Positions 1-8,356 of a DNA stretch of 64,000 nt are shown piece by piece (within the stretch, counting starts at the first letter, position 1; each line of letters opens with the position of its first letter). The stretch lies in the NCBI GenBank assembly GCA_958422185.1, contig CATZNW010000009.1:7864-71863 (forward strand), written 5' to 3'. The stretch comes from an uncultured Clostridium sp. (GTDB lineage: Bacteria > Bacillota > Clostridia > Oscillospirales > Acutalibacteraceae). Made by a program: the position numbers and the translations under genes. The notes under the pieces are model-generated. The model did no database searches, was not told the origin of the DNA, and was given only the letters and a program-made list of their open reading frames with translations.

Positions 1-1424
1 GGTCTTAAAGTCTCAACGTTAAATTCACAGCTTCCGTTCGTTACTCCGGGTGTTTCAAGCGCATAGGCTTTAAGTTCCGCATAATGAGTTGTTGCCGCTA
101 TCTTTGCGCCTTTCGAACGCAGATTTTCTATTATGGCAACGGCAAGCGCAGCGCCTTCAACAGGATCGGTCCCTGCTCCGAGTTCGTCTATAAGTACGAG
201 CGAATTGCCGCCCGCTTTTTTCATTATATCTATAATATTTACCATGTGAGCGGAAAAGGTGGAAAGATTCTGCTGAATGCTCTGCTCGTCGCCTACATCA
301 ACCAGAATATTGTCGAACACGGCGATCTTTGACTGATCCCCAGCGGGAATCAGAAGCCCGCACATTGCCATTAATGACAAAAGACCTATCGTTTTTATGG
401 AAACGGTCTTGCCGCCGGTATTCGGGCCCGTAATAACAAGTGTATCAAACTCGCAGCCAAGCGAAATATCCACCGGCACCACATTTTTCGGATCAAGCAG
501 CGGGTGGCGCGCTTTTTTTAAAAGAATCTCTCCTTTATCATTTAGGCTCGGCATTGAAGCCTTCATTTTATAAGCAAGGCGCGCCTTTGCAAAGATCAGA
601 TCTATTCTGACGGCGTTTTCATATGAACTGATTATGCTCTGAGCGAAATTTCCCGCCTCCATTGAGAGCGCAAACAGAATACGCTTTATTTCCTCGCGCT
701 CACGGCTTTCAAGTATCTTGATCTCGTTATTCGCGTCCACAACGGAAACGGGTTCAATAAATACGGTTGCACCGGATGATGACATATCGTGAACAAGGCC
801 GGGAACATCGGCACGGTGCTCCGCCTTTACAGGCACAACATACCTGCCCGAGCGCTGCGTTACGATAGGTTCCTGCAAAAATTTCTGATAATGAGAGCTG
901 TGCAGGATAGAATCAAGCTTTTCACGAACGGAATTAGACTTAGCTCTTATTTTGCGTCTGATCTCATAAAGCTCGTCCGACGCACGGTCAGCGATCTCCT
1001 CTTCCGAAACGATAACAGAAAATATCTTTTCTTCAAGGTATTTATTCACGGTAATTGAATCAAAGAAAAAATCAAGGCTTGTTGAAACGCCGCTGCAATG
1101 GCCGTACCACTCATGAAGTGACCGCACGGCGCGGAGCGTTGCGCCGATCCTTAACAGTTCCGCAGTATTAAGTTCCCCACCTGCCGCAGCGCGGCTGACA
1201 GCGTTATTTACATTTTGCAGACCGGAAAAAGAAGGACCGCCGAATCGTGCAATAAGCGAAAAAGCGTCCTCCGTATGCGAAAGCAGCAGCTGCGCCTCGC
1301 TCAAAACATTTACAGGTTTCAGATCGGGAGCGGCGTTTTTTGCATCTTCCGACGACGCTTCGTCTTTAAGCATTTCAAGCACTGAGCCAAGCTCCAGAGC
1401 GTCATAATTTTTATTCATCTTCAT
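1..1424 (-). CDS. mutS2: Endonuclease/ATPase MutS2 (3' end beyond the window)
   Basis: MutS2 is a MutS-family ATPase without mismatch-repair function; it acts on recombination intermediates and, in Bacillus, on collided ribosomes. About 474 of the usual ~790 residues are visible. They include the coiled-coil core, the Walker A motif GPNTGGKT near residue 333 and the Walker B region LALIDELGAGTDP. The C-terminal Smr nuclease domain lies off the left edge. The start is ATG at 1424, or a second in-frame ATG at 1418; both lie inside the end of recO, so translation is probably coupled. It is the last gene seen in the phoH-ybeY-era-yqzL-recO operon. Confidence 0.93.
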   Translation of the reverse strand, partial: MKMNKNYDALELGSVLEMLKDEASSEDAKNAAPDLKPVNVLSEAQLLLSHTEDAFSLIARFGGPSFSGLQNVNNAVSRAAAGGELNTAELLRIGATLRAVRSLHEWYGHCSGVSTSLDFFFDSITVNKYLEEKIFSVIVSEEEIADRASDELYEIRRKIRAKSNSVREKLDSILHSSHYQKFLQEPIVTQRSGRYVVPVKAEHRADVPGLVHDMSSSGATVFIEPVSVVDANNEIKILESREREEIKRILFALSMEAGNFAQSIISSYENAVRIDLIFAKARLAYKMKASMPSLNDKGEILLKKARHPLLDPKNVVPVDISLGCEFDTLVITGPNTGGKTVSIKTIGLLSLMAMCGLLIPAGDQSKIAVFDNILVDVGDEQSIQQNLSTFSAHMVNIIDIMKKAGGNSLVLIDELGAGTDPVEGAALAVAIIENLRSKGAKIAATTHYAELKAYALETPGVTNGSCEFNVETLR

Positions 1425-2157
1425 TTGATAATCCTTTATAGAAATCAAGTGCGCTGAGTTTTCTCTGTATGCGCGAAAGCACATATTTTTCTGCCGTTTC
1501 GCCCAATATCTTCAAATTTTCATCACTGAGCGAGAAGCTGAAGATCTTTTCCGGCGGAGTAAGGCAGATAAAGCGTATCGCTTTAATTACATTTACCGGC
1601 ACGGGTATTGCGCCTGCCTTGGGACAGTTTTCACAATATATCCTGCCTTCAAGCGTATCAAAATACATTACATCCGATTCATATGTACCGCAGTTGCCGC
1701 AGGCGAGAATATCCGGCATATAGCCTCCCAGGCATGCGCTTCGGAATTCAAAGACTGCTTTGATCTGCGTTCTTTTTTTGGAGCCTTTGCAAAGCAGATG
1801 AAAGGAATTCAGCGTAAGGCGCAGCAGCTCATCGCAGGGCTGTTCCTCCGCACCCATTTCAAAAGCGAGCTGAGCAAAATACTGCGCAAGCGACAGGCTT
1901 TCGATATCGCGCCGCAGATCGAAAAAGACTTCTATCGGTTCCACGTCATCCGCAACGTAAGCATCACGAGTCTTATACAGGGTAAATCTGCCGTAAGCAA
2001 AGAGCGAAGTGGCGCTTGAATTGCGGCTTTTAACGAGCTTTGCACGGCGTACAAAAGCACGCATGATGCCGTAATCAGCAGTAAGGAGAGTAACTAAACG
2101 GTCACTCTCCCCTGTTGTCTGTTCCTTTATAACCAAGCCATTCGTTGTTATCTTCAT
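1411..2157 (-). CDS. recO: DNA repair protein RecO
   Basis: RecO loads RecA onto single-stranded DNA in the RecFOR recombination-repair pathway. The protein has the N-terminal OB-fold beginning MKITTNGLVIKE, a helical middle and a C-terminal zinc site of four cysteines in two CxxC pairs (about C153, C156, C175, C178). At 248 residues it has normal length. I chose ATG 2157 over an upstream TTG at 2163 because it has an AAGGA site about 9 nt away and matches the family's start. It overlaps the upstream YqzL-like gene by 56 nt and the downstream mutS2 start by 14 nt. Confidence 0.95.
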   Translation of the reverse strand: MKITTNGLVIKEQTTGESDRLVTLLTADYGIMRAFVRRAKLVKSRNSSATSLFAYGRFTLYKTRDAYVADDVEPIEVFFDLRRDIESLSLAQYFAQLAFEMGAEEQPCDELLRLTLNSFHLLCKGSKKRTQIKAVFEFRSACLGGYMPDILACGNCGTYESDVMYFDTLEGRIYCENCPKAGAIPVPVNVIKAIRFICLTPPEKIFSFSLSDENLKILGETAEKYVLSRIQRKLSALDFYKGLSNEDE

Positions 2158-2254
2158 CTGCAAACGTCCTTAGATTCTCCTCGTGCTTTTTATATTCAAG
2201 ATAATCTTCCACCCTGCCCGAGCGGGCAAAGCGTGACCAGAATTCATCGTTCAT
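2102..2254 (-). CDS. yqzL: YqzL-like small protein
   Basis: This 50-residue protein begins MNDEFWSRFARSGRVEDYL and resembles the small YqzL family found between era and recO in many Firmicutes (pattern W..F...G....YL.YK). Its function is unknown. It is charged and hydrophilic, with no membrane segment. The gene lies in the gap between era and recO, reads in the same direction, and runs 56 nt into the recO coding sequence in another frame before its TGA at 2104-2102. The call rests on position and the short sequence pattern. Confidence 0.75.
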   Translation of the reverse strand: MNDEFWSRFARSGRVEDYLEYKKHEENLRTFADEDNNEWLGYKGTDNRGE

Positions 2255-2326
2255 CTATACCACCGTTTTTATTTTATCCTATGGCGGCGGTATTCATTTG
2301 TGCCATTTTAAACCAGATTAAGGGAA

Positions 2327-3220
2327 TTATTCCTCCAGTCCGAAATTGCGGATAAGACCCTCTTTATTTCTCCACCCTTCTTTTACTTTGACCCATGTGT
2401 GGAGATTTACCTTCATATCAAAAAAACGTTCCAGATCCTGCCTTGCAAAAGTTGATACTTTCTTTAGCATTGCGCCGTGCTTTCCTATGATCATGCCCTT
2501 ATGCGTCTCGCGCTCGCAATAGATGACCGCGTCTATATCAAGTATCTCTTTATCCTGCCTCTCGCGCATTTTTTCAACTGCAACGGCAATTCCGTGCGGC
2601 ACTTCTTTATCCATAAGGCGCAGAAGCTTTTCGCGTATTATCTCGGACGCGATAACTCTTTCCGGCTGATCTGTTAAGGTATCGTCAGGAAAATAATGCA
2701 CGCTGGGCACTGCCAGCTTTTTCATCTCGTCAAGCAGTTCCCCGATCCCCTCACCCGTTTCGGCGGAAACGGGAACGGCAGCAGTAAAATCATAGTATCC
2801 GCTTAATTCCTTTAATCTTGAAAGCAACGCGGTTTTATCGCTGAGCGTATCAATTTTATTGATTACAAGTATAGTGGAAATCTTTTCCTGCCGGAATTTG
2901 TTTATAAGTTCAAGTTCTTTGGGATTAAGCTCTCCCTTGGGCTCCGTAACAAATAAAACCGCATCCGTGCCGCCCAGACTGTCCTTAACCGCACAGTTCA
3001 TAATTTCCCCAAGCCTGTTGTGCGGCTTATGAAAACCGGGGGTATCGGTAAAAACAAGCTGGATATCTCCGTCTGTAAGCACACCCATGATCTTGGTTCG
3101 GGTGGTCTGAGGTTTTGAGGAAACAATGGCGATCTTAGTGCCGAGCAGCTTATTCAGGATCGAAGACTTACCCACATTGGGTTTGCCCGCTATTGTTATG
3201 AAAGCCGATCTGGTATTCAT
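2327..3220 (-). CDS. era: GTPase Era
   Basis: Era is an essential GTPase that binds the 3' end of 16S rRNA during 30S subunit maturation. The protein (297 residues) shows the P-loop GKPNVGKS at 12-19, switch II DTPGF, the base-specificity motif NKID and a C-terminal KH domain with the GKHG turn. Its ATG overlaps the ybeY stop by 4 nt (ATGA), so the two ribosome-maturation genes are translationally coupled. Confidence 0.97.
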   Translation of the reverse strand: MNTRSAFITIAGKPNVGKSSILNKLLGTKIAIVSSKPQTTRTKIMGVLTDGDIQLVFTDTPGFHKPHNRLGEIMNCAVKDSLGGTDAVLFVTEPKGELNPKELELINKFRQEKISTILVINKIDTLSDKTALLSRLKELSGYYDFTAAVPVSAETGEGIGELLDEMKKLAVPSVHYFPDDTLTDQPERVIASEIIREKLLRLMDKEVPHGIAVAVEKMRERQDKEILDIDAVIYCERETHKGMIIGKHGAMLKKVSTFARQDLERFFDMKVNLHTWVKVKEGWRNKEGLIRNFGLEE

Positions 3221-3723
3221 TCTTCATCTCCCATATAGTAGCTGTTGTCACGTTTCCAGCCGATCTGTGTTAAAACCGTTTCTTCTTTCTCACGCATATG
3301 GACAGCCTCCATTCCGCCGGCCTCGTGGTCATATCCCAAAAGGTGGAGCATGGAGTGAACTGTTAAAAAGCCCACCTCTCTCTGAAGCGGATGATTATAC
3401 ATTTTTGCTTGTTCGACCGCTTTTTCCATGGAAATAACGATATCGCCGAGTATCTTTGCGCCGGTGTCATGATTTATATCATACTTTCCGTCTTCTCCCA
3501 TAGGGAAAGAAAGAACATCCGTTTCCTTATCGATATTACGGTACTGCTTATTGAGTTTTCTTATCTCTTCATTATCAACAAAACGCACGGAAACCTCAGC
3601 GGAGCCTTCAAAATTTTCAAGCTGAAGGACCGCATGACAGCAGCGGCGGATAAGCAGTCTTATCCCCGTGGGGATCTTAACCTGTTTTTGCGTATTGGAG
3701 ATGATCACTTTTATTCTGTTCAT
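3217..3723 (-). CDS. ybeY: Endoribonuclease YbeY (rRNA maturation factor)
   Basis: YbeY is a zinc-dependent RNase involved in 16S rRNA 3'-end maturation and ribosome quality control. The family signature H-x3-H-x5-H is visible as H123, H127 and H133 in HSMLHLLGYDHE. At 168 residues it has the usual length. It lies 3 nt after phoH and overlaps era by 4 nt, the common Firmicutes order. Confidence 0.96.
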   Translation of the reverse strand: MNRIKVIISNTQKQVKIPTGIRLLIRRCCHAVLQLENFEGSAEVSVRFVDNEEIRKLNKQYRNIDKETDVLSFPMGEDGKYDINHDTGAKILGDIVISMEKAVEQAKMYNHPLQREVGFLTVHSMLHLLGYDHEAGGMEAVHMREKEETVLTQIGWKRDNSYYMGDEE

Positions 3724-3726
3724 ATA

Positions 3727-4689
3727 TTATTTTCTCTCCTCGCCTTCATACTTTTCATAAGCTTTTATGATTTCCTGAACAAGTCTGTGCCTTACCACGT
3801 CTTTCTGTGTAAAACGGCAGATCTCAATATCGTCTACATTCTTCAGAATGCGCATAACGCGCTTCAGCCCGGATTTTTTTCCGGACGGCAGATCGATCTG
3901 CGTAATATCGCCGGTAACGACCATTTTGGAATTGAATCCGAGTCGGGTTAAAAACATTTTCATCTGTTCCGGCGTTGTATTCTGCGCCTCGTCAAGGATG
4001 ATAAAGCTGTCATCCAGCGTTCTGCCCCTCATATAGGCCAGCGGCGCAACCTCAACAGTGCCTCTTTCCTGATATTTCTGAAAATTTTCCGCCCCCAGCA
4101 TTTCAAACAGTGCGTCATAGAGCGGCCTTAAATAAGGGTCAACCTTGCTTTGAAGATCACCGGGCAGGAAACCGAGTTTTTCGCCCGCCTCAACAGCCGG
4201 TCTGGTTAAAATAATCTTATTTACTTCCTTTGCCCGGAATGCCGTTACCGCCATAGCCACGGCCAGATAGGTTTTGCCGGTTCCGGCAGGGCCTACACCG
4301 AAGGTGATCGTATTGTTTTTAATTGCCTCGCAGTATTTTTTCTGACCAAGCGTTTTCGCCTTAACGGGCTTTCCCTTTGAGGTTATGCAGACGGTATCGG
4401 TTGACATGGAGGATAGCTTGTCCTCATTGCCTTCTCTGACTAGGCCGATTGCATATCTGATATTCTGGTCTGAAAGCGTTTCGCCCTTATTTATCAGCAC
4501 AAGAAGGCTGTTTACAGCGCGCACGGCGAGGGAGACGTTTTCAGCCTCTCCCACCACTTTAAGACTTGAACCCCGGCTGATGATTGAAACGCCGAATTCT
4601 TTTTCAATAATTTTTATATTTTCATCAAAAGAGCCGAACAGACTGACGGCCTGCTCCATAGCGTCAAGATTAATAATCTGCTCTATCAT
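3727..4689 (-). CDS. PhoH-like ATPase (YbeZ type)
   Basis: PhoH-family ATPases are predicted RNA-associated P-loop proteins that usually neighbour ybeY. The protein (320 residues) has an N-terminal KH-like segment, Walker A GPAGTGKT followed by a second conserved stretch LTRPAVEAGEKLGFLPG, and a DEAQN Walker B motif. It is the first gene of the operon, behind the promoter at 4719-4747. The family assignment is firm; the biochemical role is not settled. Confidence 0.93.
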   Translation of the reverse strand: MIEQIINLDAMEQAVSLFGSFDENIKIIEKEFGVSIISRGSSLKVVGEAENVSLAVRAVNSLLVLINKGETLSDQNIRYAIGLVREGNEDKLSSMSTDTVCITSKGKPVKAKTLGQKKYCEAIKNNTITFGVGPAGTGKTYLAVAMAVTAFRAKEVNKIILTRPAVEAGEKLGFLPGDLQSKVDPYLRPLYDALFEMLGAENFQKYQERGTVEVAPLAYMRGRTLDDSFIILDEAQNTTPEQMKMFLTRLGFNSKMVVTGDITQIDLPSGKKSGLKRVMRILKNVDDIEICRFTQKDVVRHRLVQEIIKAYEKYEGEERK

Positions 4690-4718
4690 AAATTTCCACT
4701 TTCTTCAAATTTGTATTA

Positions 4719-4747
4719 ATTATAATCTTTTTTAAAGTATTTGTAAA
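4719..4747 (-). promoter_or_regulatory. Sigma-A promoter of the phoH-era-recO operon
   Basis: On the minus strand TTTACA (4747-4742) and TATAAT (4724-4719) are separated by 17 bp, about 30 nt upstream of the phoH start. It sits back to back with a plus-strand promoter for the FkbM gene. Confidence 0.75.
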
Positions 4748-4752
4748 GTGCC

Positions 4753-4781
4753 TTGATTTAGCAGGCTTTTAAGTTTATAAT
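4753..4781 (+). promoter_or_regulatory. Sigma-A promoter of the FkbM-MscS-sulfatase genes
   Basis: TTGATT (4753-4758) and TATAAT (4776-4781) are separated by 17 bp, 25 nt upstream of the ATG at 4807. An AGGTGATC ribosome-binding region lies between them. Confidence 0.75.
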
Positions 4782-4806
4782 TTAAAAAGACAGGTGATCA
4801 AAAGCT

Positions 4807-5874
4807 ATGGATCTTGAATTTGACGAAAAAGACGTTTGGGATATTCTTGCGGAAGATAAAAAGCCGGTGGCAGTCTACGGAATGGGCGACGCTGCCGAAA
4901 AGATCATATCCGTTCTACATGAAAAAGGAATAGAAGAAAGCGAGATCTTTGCCAGCGATGAATTTGTGCGCGGGCACTCCTTTTTAGGTCATAAAGTAAT
5001 TAAATACAGAGATGTATGCGAAAAATACGATGACTTCAACGTTGTGCTTGCGTTTGCCACTCACATTGACGGCGTTATTGAAAATATTAAAAGAATAAAC
5101 TGTGAACACCGCGTTCTGGCTCCGGATATACCCGTTGCGGGCAACGGGTTATTTACCGGGAAATATTTTAATGAGCACAAAGCAGAATTCAGATATGTGT
5201 ATGACAGACTTGCTGACGATGAGAGCAAAAGGGTCTATGAAAATATTATCAAATTTAAGATCAGCGGAAAGATCGAATATCTATTGGAATCTTTTGAAAA
5301 GAACAAAAGCAGGATCTACGCCGATATTCTGGAACTGGGAGAACATGAGAAAATCATTGATGCAGGCGCTTACGACGGCGATACGATACGGGAATTCACC
5401 TGCTTTACCGGCGGACGGTATGACAGCATCACCGCTATTGAGCCTGATATAAAAAATTTTAAAAAGCTTGTAAAAAACACGGCGGATATGAAGAATGTAA
5501 AGCTTGTAAATGCCGCGGCATGGAACAGGCGGGAGACGCTGATCTTTTCCGCTAAAGCAGGGCGCAACTCAAAACTTTCCGCCGAGGGGAGGACGGTTGA
5601 CGCAATTGATATAGACAGCATGGCAGAAAACGGCGCTACACTGATCAAGATGGACATAGAAGGTTCCGAACTGAAGGCGCTTTGCGGATGCGAAAGAACG
5701 ATAAAAAGGCACGCTCCCAAACTATATATCTGCGCATATCACAGAAATGAAGATATGTTTGCCCTGCCGCTCAAAATATGGCAACTGAACAGTAACTATA
5801 AAATCTATTTCAGACACAGCATTTATATTCCCGCATGGGAAAGCAATTTTTACTGCGTTTCGGAGGAAAGATAA
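4807..5874 (+). CDS. FkbM-family SAM-dependent methyltransferase
   Basis: The C-terminal half is an FkbM-type methyltransferase: motif I IIDAGAYDGD near residue 180 and the FkbM hallmark MDIEGSE near 275. The family O-methylates sugars or polyketides. The N-terminal ~100 residues hold a Rossmann-like GMGDAAEKI segment, as in two-domain FkbM proteins of surface-polysaccharide loci. The substrate cannot be read from the sequence. No signal peptide is present, so the protein should be cytosolic. Its stop (TAA, 5872-5874) shares one base with the next start. Confidence 0.85.
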   Translation: MDLEFDEKDVWDILAEDKKPVAVYGMGDAAEKIISVLHEKGIEESEIFASDEFVRGHSFLGHKVIKYRDVCEKYDDFNVVLAFATHIDGVIENIKRINCEHRVLAPDIPVAGNGLFTGKYFNEHKAEFRYVYDRLADDESKRVYENIIKFKISGKIEYLLESFEKNKSRIYADILELGEHEKIIDAGAYDGDTIREFTCFTGGRYDSITAIEPDIKNFKKLVKNTADMKNVKLVNAAAWNRRETLIFSAKAGRNSKLSAEGRTVDAIDIDSMAENGATLIKMDIEGSELKALCGCERTIKRHAPKLYICAYHRNEDMFALPLKIWQLNSNYKIYFRHSIYIPAWESNFYCVSEER

Positions 5875-6950
5875 TGCCTGAGGCGATAACTGAATTTTTT
5901 AACGAATACGGATTTTATATCCATATAGCGCTGGGTGCGCTCATCTTTGCTGCGTTTACGGCGTTTAGAAATAAGATCGCGGCGCTTTTGCTTAAGATCC
6001 TTGCCAAAATTTTATTTGCAAAAAAGCCGGAACGGCGCGAAGGATTCGTGGCCAGCCTTAAAAAACCGCTTGCCTTTTACTTCATTGTGCTGGGACTGTT
6101 TTTAGGGATTATTATAAATTATCACCATACCGCAATAGTAGATACCTTCAAGATCGTTTCCATTCTTTTCGCATGCTGGCTGATAATCAGCTTTGTTTCT
6201 GATAATCTTGAAAGTTTTCTGGGTGAAAAGAGCAAAAGCCCGGAAGTGAACAGCATAGCCGTTAAATTTATTGCAAACATTCTTAAGGTGCTTACCGTCT
6301 GCATTGCTGTCATCATGGTTATATCCGAGCTGGGCTACAACATAAACGGACTGCTTACCGGACTCGGAGTAGGCGGCCTAGCCGTATCCCTTGCTGCGCA
6401 GGACACGCTGCAAAGCATCATTTCAGGCTTTGTTATTATGTTTGACAGGCCCTTTGATGTTGGAGATTTCATTGAAACCAAGGAATTTTCCGGCACTGTT
6501 GAAGACATAACCATGCGTTCAACGAGAGTCAGAAAGCTGGATGACACCGTTATCGTTGTTCCGAACACCATTATTGCAGATGATCTTATAACCAATTACG
6601 CAAAGCTGACCAAAAGGCTTATAGATATGAAGATCGGCCTGTTATATTCCACAAGCGACGAAACGTTAAAAAAATGTATGGATGAGATACGCGTATTTCT
6701 TGAAGCTCACGAAAAGGTAGAAAACGATGCGATAAGAGTTCGTTTCACAGAATTCGACAACTCTTCGCTGAATATTCAGATAAGATGTTATGTTCTGATA
6801 ACCGGACTTGAAGAATATTATGCGTTTACGGAAGAATTGAATTTTGCTGTTAAGAAGATCATTGATGAAAGCGACACCGACTTTGCATTTCCCACAAGCA
6901 GTGTTTATATTGAAAATCAAGAAAACATCAACAGTAACAAGAAAGGATAG
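5874..6950 (+). CDS. Small-conductance mechanosensitive channel (MscS family)
   Basis: This osmotic-release channel has N-terminal membrane helices, the pore-lining TM3 (GLGVGGLAVSLAAQDTLQSI), the beta domain with FDRPFDVGDFIE, and the cytoplasmic vestibule domain. It has 358 residues from ATG 5874, a start preceded by GGAGGAAAG and overlapping the previous stop as TAATG. A longer in-frame reading from 5835 exists but lacks a ribosome-binding site and runs into the previous gene. Confidence 0.93.
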   Translation: MPEAITEFFNEYGFYIHIALGALIFAAFTAFRNKIAALLLKILAKILFAKKPERREGFVASLKKPLAFYFIVLGLFLGIIINYHHTAIVDTFKIVSILFACWLIISFVSDNLESFLGEKSKSPEVNSIAVKFIANILKVLTVCIAVIMVISELGYNINGLLTGLGVGGLAVSLAAQDTLQSIISGFVIMFDRPFDVGDFIETKEFSGTVEDITMRSTRVRKLDDTVIVVPNTIIADDLITNYAKLTKRLIDMKIGLLYSTSDETLKKCMDEIRVFLEAHEKVENDAIRVRFTEFDNSSLNIQIRCYVLITGLEEYYAFTEELNFAVKKIIDESDTDFAFPTSSVYIENQENINSNKKG

Positions 6951-6953
6951 CAC

Positions 6954-8273
6954 ATGAAAAATATTATATTTTACTTTTCCGACCAACAGAGATGGGATAC
7001 CGTAAACGAAGAAGTTACGCCCAATCTTGCGGAGCTTGCAAATGAGGGCGTGCTTTTTGAAAACAGCTTTACCTGCCAGCCCGTCTGCGGTCCCGCACGA
7101 TCCTGTCTGCAATCCGGAATGTATGCTACCGAAACGGGATGTTACACAAACGGCATTGCTCTGCCGAATGACATCACGCCGCTTGCAGAACATTTTAACC
7201 GCGCGGGATATCAGACAGCGTATATAGGAAAATGGCATCTGGGTTCTGACAAATATCCCGGAATAGGAATACACTGTGAAAAGACAGCCATCCCCCGCGA
7301 CAGGCAGGGAAAATATCAGTACTGGCGCGCGGCAGACTGCCTTGAGTTCACCTCACACGGATATGACGGATATATCTTTGACGAAAACGGAAACCAAATT
7401 GAGTTTAAAGGATACCGGGCGGACTGCATAAATGATTTTGCTCTTGAATTCCTTGATAAGCGGGACAAAGAAAGGCCGTTTTTTCTGTTTGTGAGCCAGC
7501 TTGAGCCCCATCATCAGAATGACAGAAATTGCTTTGAGGGATATAAGGAAACGATCGGAAAATACAGAGACTATCCCCTGCCCGATGACCTGACGTTTCT
7601 TAAAGGCGACTATCAAGCAATGTATCCCGATTACATTTCGGCGATAAACAGGCTGGACTATAATGTCGGCAGGCTCATTGACAAGCTTAAAGCGCTTGGT
7701 ATATATGACGACACAATCATCATTTATACAAGCGACCACGGCTGCCATTTTAAGACCAGAAATCTTGAATACAAGCGGAGCTGCCACGAAAGCAGCATAC
7801 ATACGCCGCTGATCATCAAAGGCGGCGGGTTTGAGGGCGGACGAAGAGACGGTCGCCTGGTAAGCCTGATCGATCTGCCCCCGACAATGCTTTCCATGGC
7901 CGGAATAAAAATTCCGCAGAATTTTAAGGGTTATGACCTTACAAAAGAGACAAACGATCCGCAGACCCGCCGAAAAAGCGTATTGATTCAGATAAGCGAA
8001 AGTCAGTGCGCAAGGGCTCTTAGAACCGACAGATTCAAATATTCCGTCAGAGACTTAAAGCCGTCAGGCTATCTGCATTCAAGCAGCAGGGCATATTTTG
8101 AAGATTATCTTTATGATCTGAAAAACGACCCGATAGAAAAACACAATCTTGTTAAGGATCCCAGATATGCGCATGTGCGCCGCGAACTCAAATACCTGCT
8201 TTTGGAGGAGATGCGCAAAGCGGGAGAAGAAGCGCCGGTCATCTTCCCGGCAATCACGGTGCGAAAAAAATAG
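6954..8273 (+). CDS. Cysteine-type sulfatase
   Basis: This alkaline-phosphatase-superfamily sulfatase hydrolyses sulfate esters. The active-site signature C-x-P-x-R is C45-G-P-A-R49, where the cysteine must be converted to formylglycine. Metal ligands are expected at D10/Q11 (FSDQQRWD) and in YTSDHG, and the KWHLG motif is present. At 439 residues with no signal peptide it appears cytosolic, so it would act on imported oligosaccharides. An anaerobic sulfatase-maturing radical SAM enzyme would be needed and is not in this window. It starts 3 nt after the MscS stop. The sulfated substrate is not identifiable. Confidence 0.9.
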   Translation: MKNIIFYFSDQQRWDTVNEEVTPNLAELANEGVLFENSFTCQPVCGPARSCLQSGMYATETGCYTNGIALPNDITPLAEHFNRAGYQTAYIGKWHLGSDKYPGIGIHCEKTAIPRDRQGKYQYWRAADCLEFTSHGYDGYIFDENGNQIEFKGYRADCINDFALEFLDKRDKERPFFLFVSQLEPHHQNDRNCFEGYKETIGKYRDYPLPDDLTFLKGDYQAMYPDYISAINRLDYNVGRLIDKLKALGIYDDTIIIYTSDHGCHFKTRNLEYKRSCHESSIHTPLIIKGGGFEGGRRDGRLVSLIDLPPTMLSMAGIKIPQNFKGYDLTKETNDPQTRRKSVLIQISESQCARALRTDRFKYSVRDLKPSGYLHSSSRAYFEDYLYDLKNDPIEKHNLVKDPRYAHVRRELKYLLLEEMRKAGEEAPVIFPAITVRKK

Positions 8274-8288
8274 ACCGGTTCATACAAA

Positions 8289-8325
8289 GAAAAATCCGCC
8301 TGCAAAGCAGACGGATTTTTCTTTT
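8289..8325. terminator. Bidirectional intrinsic terminator
   Basis: A stem of about 13 bp (AAAATCCGcCTGC / GCAGaCGGATTTT) has a 3-nt loop and T runs on both sides. It lies between the convergent sulfatase and symporter genes and can serve both. Confidence 0.85.
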
Positions 8326-8356
8326 ACCCCTTAATTGCTGAATTGAATCAGCTAAA

